Positions 26,891 to 29,325 of a stretch of DNA of 29,325 nt are shown here, piece after piece. The DNA lies in IMG/VR virus record IMGVR_UViG_3300048930_000314, positions 1-29,325 of that record, one strand, 5' to 3'. The notes beneath the pieces are model-generated. The model was given only the letters and a program-made list of their open reading frames with translations, searched no databases and had not been told where the DNA came from. Positions within the stretch are counted from its first letter, which is position 1; each line of letters starts with the position of its first letter. The position numbers and the translations under genes were made by a program. The DNA comes from a virus.

Positions 26891-28246
26891 ATGCCAGCTT
26901 TCAAGGATTTCGTCGAGGGCAACCCGTCTGCCGACCTGTCGGACGGCACCGCCAAGTTCGCGATGCTCGGCCCGGACGGCGAGAACGCCGAGGCGACTCT
27001 GACGGCGGTGGCCGCCGCGCCCGCGTTCACTTCGCAGTATGCGCCACGCCCCGCCGTCGACGGCACGGCCGGTCAGGCGCTCAAGATCGCATCGCTTTCA
27101 CCGTTGGTGACGGAGTGGGGCGACGCTGGCGGAGGTGGCAGTGGTGCGAACCTGGCTTGGAACGCCGCCACGTCGCAGGTCACGTCCGACACTGGCACAG
27201 ATGCCACACTCACAGCAGTTGACGGAACGAATCCGGGACTGATGACGGTGGCACTCAAGTCGAAGCTCGACGGCATCGAAGCGTTGGCGGATGTCACCGA
27301 CACTGCGAACGTGACGGCGGCTGGGGCGTTGATGGATTCCGAGGTCGACGCCGACATCAAGACACTGTCACTCCCGGCGAACACGACGATCTCGACGTTC
27401 GGTGCGTCGCTCGTCGATGACGCCGATCAGGCGACGGCACGCACGACGCTCGGCCTCGGCACGGCTGCCACGACGGCGGCAACCGATTACGCCACAGCGG
27501 CGCAGGGTGCGACGGCTGACGGGGCGATCCCGAAGTCGTTGATGGACGCCAAGGGTGACTTGATCGTGGCGACCGCCGCCGACACGGTGGCACGGGTCGC
27601 TGTCGGTGGCACGAACGGGCATGTGTTGACGGTCGATTCCGCTGAGGCTGCGGGCGTCAAGTGGGCTGCGGCTGCGGGTGGCGGTGGTGGCGGTCTTGAC
27701 TTCAATTTCATTCAAGCCGACAGCACCAAGTATTGCGTCGTTCCCGGCCAATACATGCAGGGCGGTTCAGGCGCGCAGGCACATTCGCTCAACACGTCGT
27801 ATTACACGCCGTTCATCGTGTCGCAGTCAACGACACTTGCCGGGTTCCTCGTCAATGTTTCCACGGCCGGAACCGCAGCAACGTCAGCATCGCTTTCCAT
27901 CTACTCCGCGACCGACAGCTTCCAACCAGACGCACTAGTGGTGGACCTCGGCACGATCGCCATTGACTCGACCGGAATCAAGACGAAGGCAACAAGCCAG
28001 GTTCTTTCCCCCGGTCGTTACCTAGCGCGGTACAACGGCGAGTCCACGGCCACGCTGTCTTGTCCGCTTTTGGCGCTGAATATGTGGCATCCCGCATGGG
28101 CTGGTCAGGGCAACATCAAACAGATGTACGACACCGGGATCACGTACTCGGCAACGGCCCCTGCAACCCCGTCGCAGTGGGCGGTCACGACGACAGCGTC
28201 GGCTGGGTTCTATGCGTTCGGCGTGTTCACGATTGCCTCGTTCTGA
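26891..28246 (+). CDS. Tail fibre-like protein
   Basis: 451 residues from ATG 26891. It carries fibre-type repeats: P-R-P-A-V-D-G-T-A-G-Q-A-L at about 52-64, A-T-A-R-T-T-L-G-L-G-T-A-A, and K-G-D-L-I-V-A-T-A-A-D-T with G-T-N-G-H-V-L-T-V-D near the middle. A glycine linker (A-G-G-G-G-G-G) leads to a distinct C-terminal beta domain of about 175 residues, starting D-F-N-F-I-Q-A-D-S and ending G-F-Y-A-F-G-V-F-T-I-A-S-F. That domain is the best receptor-binding candidate. The P-R-P-A-V-D-G-T-A-G-Q segment recurs in the last gene of the window. Confidence 0.78.
   Translation: MPAFKDFVEGNPSADLSDGTAKFAMLGPDGENAEATLTAVAAAPAFTSQYAPRPAVDGTAGQALKIASLSPLVTEWGDAGGGGSGANLAWNAATSQVTSDTGTDATLTAVDGTNPGLMTVALKSKLDGIEALADVTDTANVTAAGALMDSEVDADIKTLSLPANTTISTFGASLVDDADQATARTTLGLGTAATTAATDYATAAQGATADGAIPKSLMDAKGDLIVATAADTVARVAVGGTNGHVLTVDSAEAAGVKWAAAAGGGGGGLDFNFIQADSTKYCVVPGQYMQGGSGAQAHSLNTSYYTPFIVSQSTTLAGFLVNVSTAGTAATSASLSIYSATDSFQPDALVVDLGTIAIDSTGIKTKATSQVLSPGRYLARYNGESTATLSCPLLALNMWHPAWAGQGNIKQMYDTGITYSATAPATPSQWAVTTTASAGFYAFGVFTIASF
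27041..27117 (+). repeat. Fibre-gene direct repeat, copy 1
   Basis: Segment encoding A-P-R-P-A-V-D-G-T-A-G-Q through P-L-V-T-E-W in the fibre gene. It begins GCGCCACGCCCCGC, identical at the DNA level to the copy at 28871-28948. Confidence 0.6.
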
Positions 28247-28261
28247 GAGAGGAAAGACCAC

Positions 28262-28780
28262 ATGACCAAGCGCATCGACCGCAACCAGACCTTCGACGCC
28301 GACGGCAACCTGATCTCCGAGGAAGTCGTCGAGGTCATCGAGTACCCGTCGCCCGACGAGTCGCTGATCGCCGCCGCCCGCCTCGTCGTGCTGCCACTGA
28401 TCGCCGCCGACGAACTGAAGGACGAAGCCGCCGAACAGTTCGCCGGTCTGTTTCCCGACTGGGAACCGGACATCGCCGTCAAGGTGGGCGAGGTGTACCG
28501 CTGGGACGGCACACTTGTCGAAGTCGTACAAGCGCACACGACGCAGGCCGATTGGGAGCCCGATCAGGTGCCCGCCCTGTTCAAGATTCATCGCACACCG
28601 ACCGCCGCGCCGTGGGTGCAACCGTTGGGGGCGCAGGACGCCTACCAGACCGGTGAGCAGGTCACGCATGATGCGGTGGCGTTCCCCGAGTTCACGTTGT
28701 GGCAATCGAAGATCGACGCGAACACGACCGAACCCGGCACGGACGGCACGTTCCACCGCTGGTGGGAACCGCTGGGCTGA
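28262..28780 (+). CDS. Carbohydrate-binding tail protein, CBM5/12-like
   Basis: 172 residues from ATG 28262 with GAGAGGAAAG upstream. The first 70 residues are acidic and helical. The C-terminal 100 residues contain two tandem units with the aromatic pattern of chitin-binding-type modules: V-G-E-V-Y-R-W-D-G with H-T-T-Q-A-D-W-E-P, and Y-Q-T-G-E-Q-V-T-H, L-W-Q-S-K-I-D-A-N-T-T-E-P, W-W-E-P-L-G. Such modules in phage tails bind peptidoglycan or cell-wall sugars. A structural adhesin is more likely than an enzyme, since no catalytic domain is present. Confidence 0.78.
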   Translation: MTKRIDRNQTFDADGNLISEEVVEVIEYPSPDESLIAAARLVVLPLIAADELKDEAAEQFAGLFPDWEPDIAVKVGEVYRWDGTLVEVVQAHTTQADWEPDQVPALFKIHRTPTAAPWVQPLGAQDAYQTGEQVTHDAVAFPEFTLWQSKIDANTTEPGTDGTFHRWWEPLG

Positions 28781-28825
28781 CGCAGCCCTTACTTCCAATT
28801 ATCTTCGCCCGATCGGAGTGTCCTG

Positions 28826-29325
28826 ATGACAGCTTTCAATTCGTGGACCGGGGTCGACAATCCGAGACTCGCGCCACGCCCCGCAGTGGACGGCACGGCG
28901 GGGCAGGTGCTCGCCATCGATTCACTCGATCCGCTCGTCACTGAATGGGTGACCGGCGGCGGGGCAGTTGGCACGATCGCGGCGCAGGATGCTGACGACG
29001 TGAACATCAGCGGCGGCGTTCTCGACTCCGTCGACATTCAAGACTCGACAATCGTCAGCCTGTCGACGGACCTCGCCGTGGCTCACGGCGGCACGGGTGC
29101 GTCGACTGCTGCTGCCGCACGCGAGAACCTCGGCGTGATCCAGGAGAAGGTGTACACGTGGCCCGGCGACGCCGAGGTCGACACGGGCGCTATCCGCATC
29201 TACTTCAAGCGGGCAGCGACGATCGTCAACGTGTACGCGTCGTGTTCGACGGAACCGACCGGGGCGTCACTGATCCTCGACGTCAACTTGAACGGGACAA
29301 CGATCTTCACGACGCAAGGCAACCG
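28826..29325 (+). CDS. Tail fibre-like protein, 3' partial
   Basis: At least 166 residues from ATG 28826, running off the right edge. The N-terminal part has A-P-R-P-A-V-D-G-T-A-G-Q-V-L and P-L-V-T-E-W, matching the fibre gene at 26891. It is followed by A-V-A-H-G-G-T-G-A-S-T-A-A-A-A-R-E-N-L-G, the frequent GGTGA..AR.NLG fibre motif. A beta-rich domain then begins (V-Y-T-W-P-G, I-R-I-Y-F-K). The shared segment suggests a common attachment site on the tail tip, with different distal domains. Confidence 0.75.
   Translation, partial: MTAFNSWTGVDNPRLAPRPAVDGTAGQVLAIDSLDPLVTEWVTGGGAVGTIAAQDADDVNISGGVLDSVDIQDSTIVSLSTDLAVAHGGTGASTAAAARENLGVIQEKVYTWPGDAEVDTGAIRIYFKRAATIVNVYASCSTEPTGASLILDVNLNGTTIFTTQGN
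28871..28948 (+). repeat. Fibre-gene direct repeat, copy 2
   Basis: Corresponding segment in the last gene of the window, likely a shared tail-attachment module that could also serve for recombination between fibre genes. Confidence 0.6.

Noticed and set aside
1-29325. CRISPR array, integrase, attachment site or insertion sequence
   Set aside because: No regularly spaced repeats, recombinase or transposase motifs or terminal inverted repeats were seen.

Overview
The window is a GC-rich stretch of a tailed double-stranded DNA bacteriophage with a siphovirus-type, HK97-fold virion. It could be a free phage, a prophage or a metagenomic contig. All confident genes lie on the + strand, packed head to tail. 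Most junctions are ATGA, GTGA or TGATG overlaps, so translation is strongly coupled. High GC at third codon positions, frequent GTG starts, and the mix of RecT, PAPS-reductase-like, zinc-ribbon and HNH genes point to a phage of a high-GC actinobacterium. That host call is inference. No integrase, repressor, lysis gene or tRNA is visible. The first gene (RecT) and the last gene (a fibre) run off the window edges.

Layout. (1) 1-9615: early/replication region. A RecT-type annealing protein is followed by a string of small genes, many of them predicted zinc-binding proteins, plus a PP-loop PAPS-reductase-like protein, a winged-helix protein, a small HNH protein, an 840-residue SNF2-like helicase fused to a DNA methyltransferase, and a replication-initiator-like protein fused to an HNH domain. 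A repeated start-associated element (CGACAAGGAAACGCGTGATG type) sits at five gene starts. (2) 9616-9784: a non-coding leader with a candidate promoter, an operator-like palindrome and three consecutive hairpins. (3) 9785-10725: two overlapping HNH genes. The first carries a C-terminal domain resembling the DUF3631 tail of primase-helicases. (4) 10818-16268: packaging and head module: small ORF, large terminase, small membrane protein, portal, prohead protease, major capsid protein. (5) 16269-18928: a hairpin pair, then a three-gene sugar cassette (two GT-A glycosyltransferases and a GDP-mannose 3,5-epimerase-like SDR) inserted between the capsid and the connector genes. (6) 18925-22081: connector and tail-completion genes and two tandem tail-tube paralogs. 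(7) 22226-29325: a short tape measure, a hub protein with an inserted LamG-like domain, and several tail-tip, fibre and carbohydrate-binding proteins.

How the genes work together. RecT, the initiator and the helicase-methyltransferase would handle recombination, replication and modification of phage DNA. Terminase with the nearby HNH protein, portal, protease and capsid protein make and fill heads. The sugar cassette probably decorates the virion, most likely the capsid. The tape measure predicts a tail of roughly 80 nm. The tail tip is rich in sugar-binding folds suited to surface glycans. The least explained parts are the structured 9616-9784 leader, the start-associated repeats, the capsid-linked sugar cassette, the duplicated tail tube with no recognisable chaperone frameshift, and a small antisense membrane ORF at 22078-22188.
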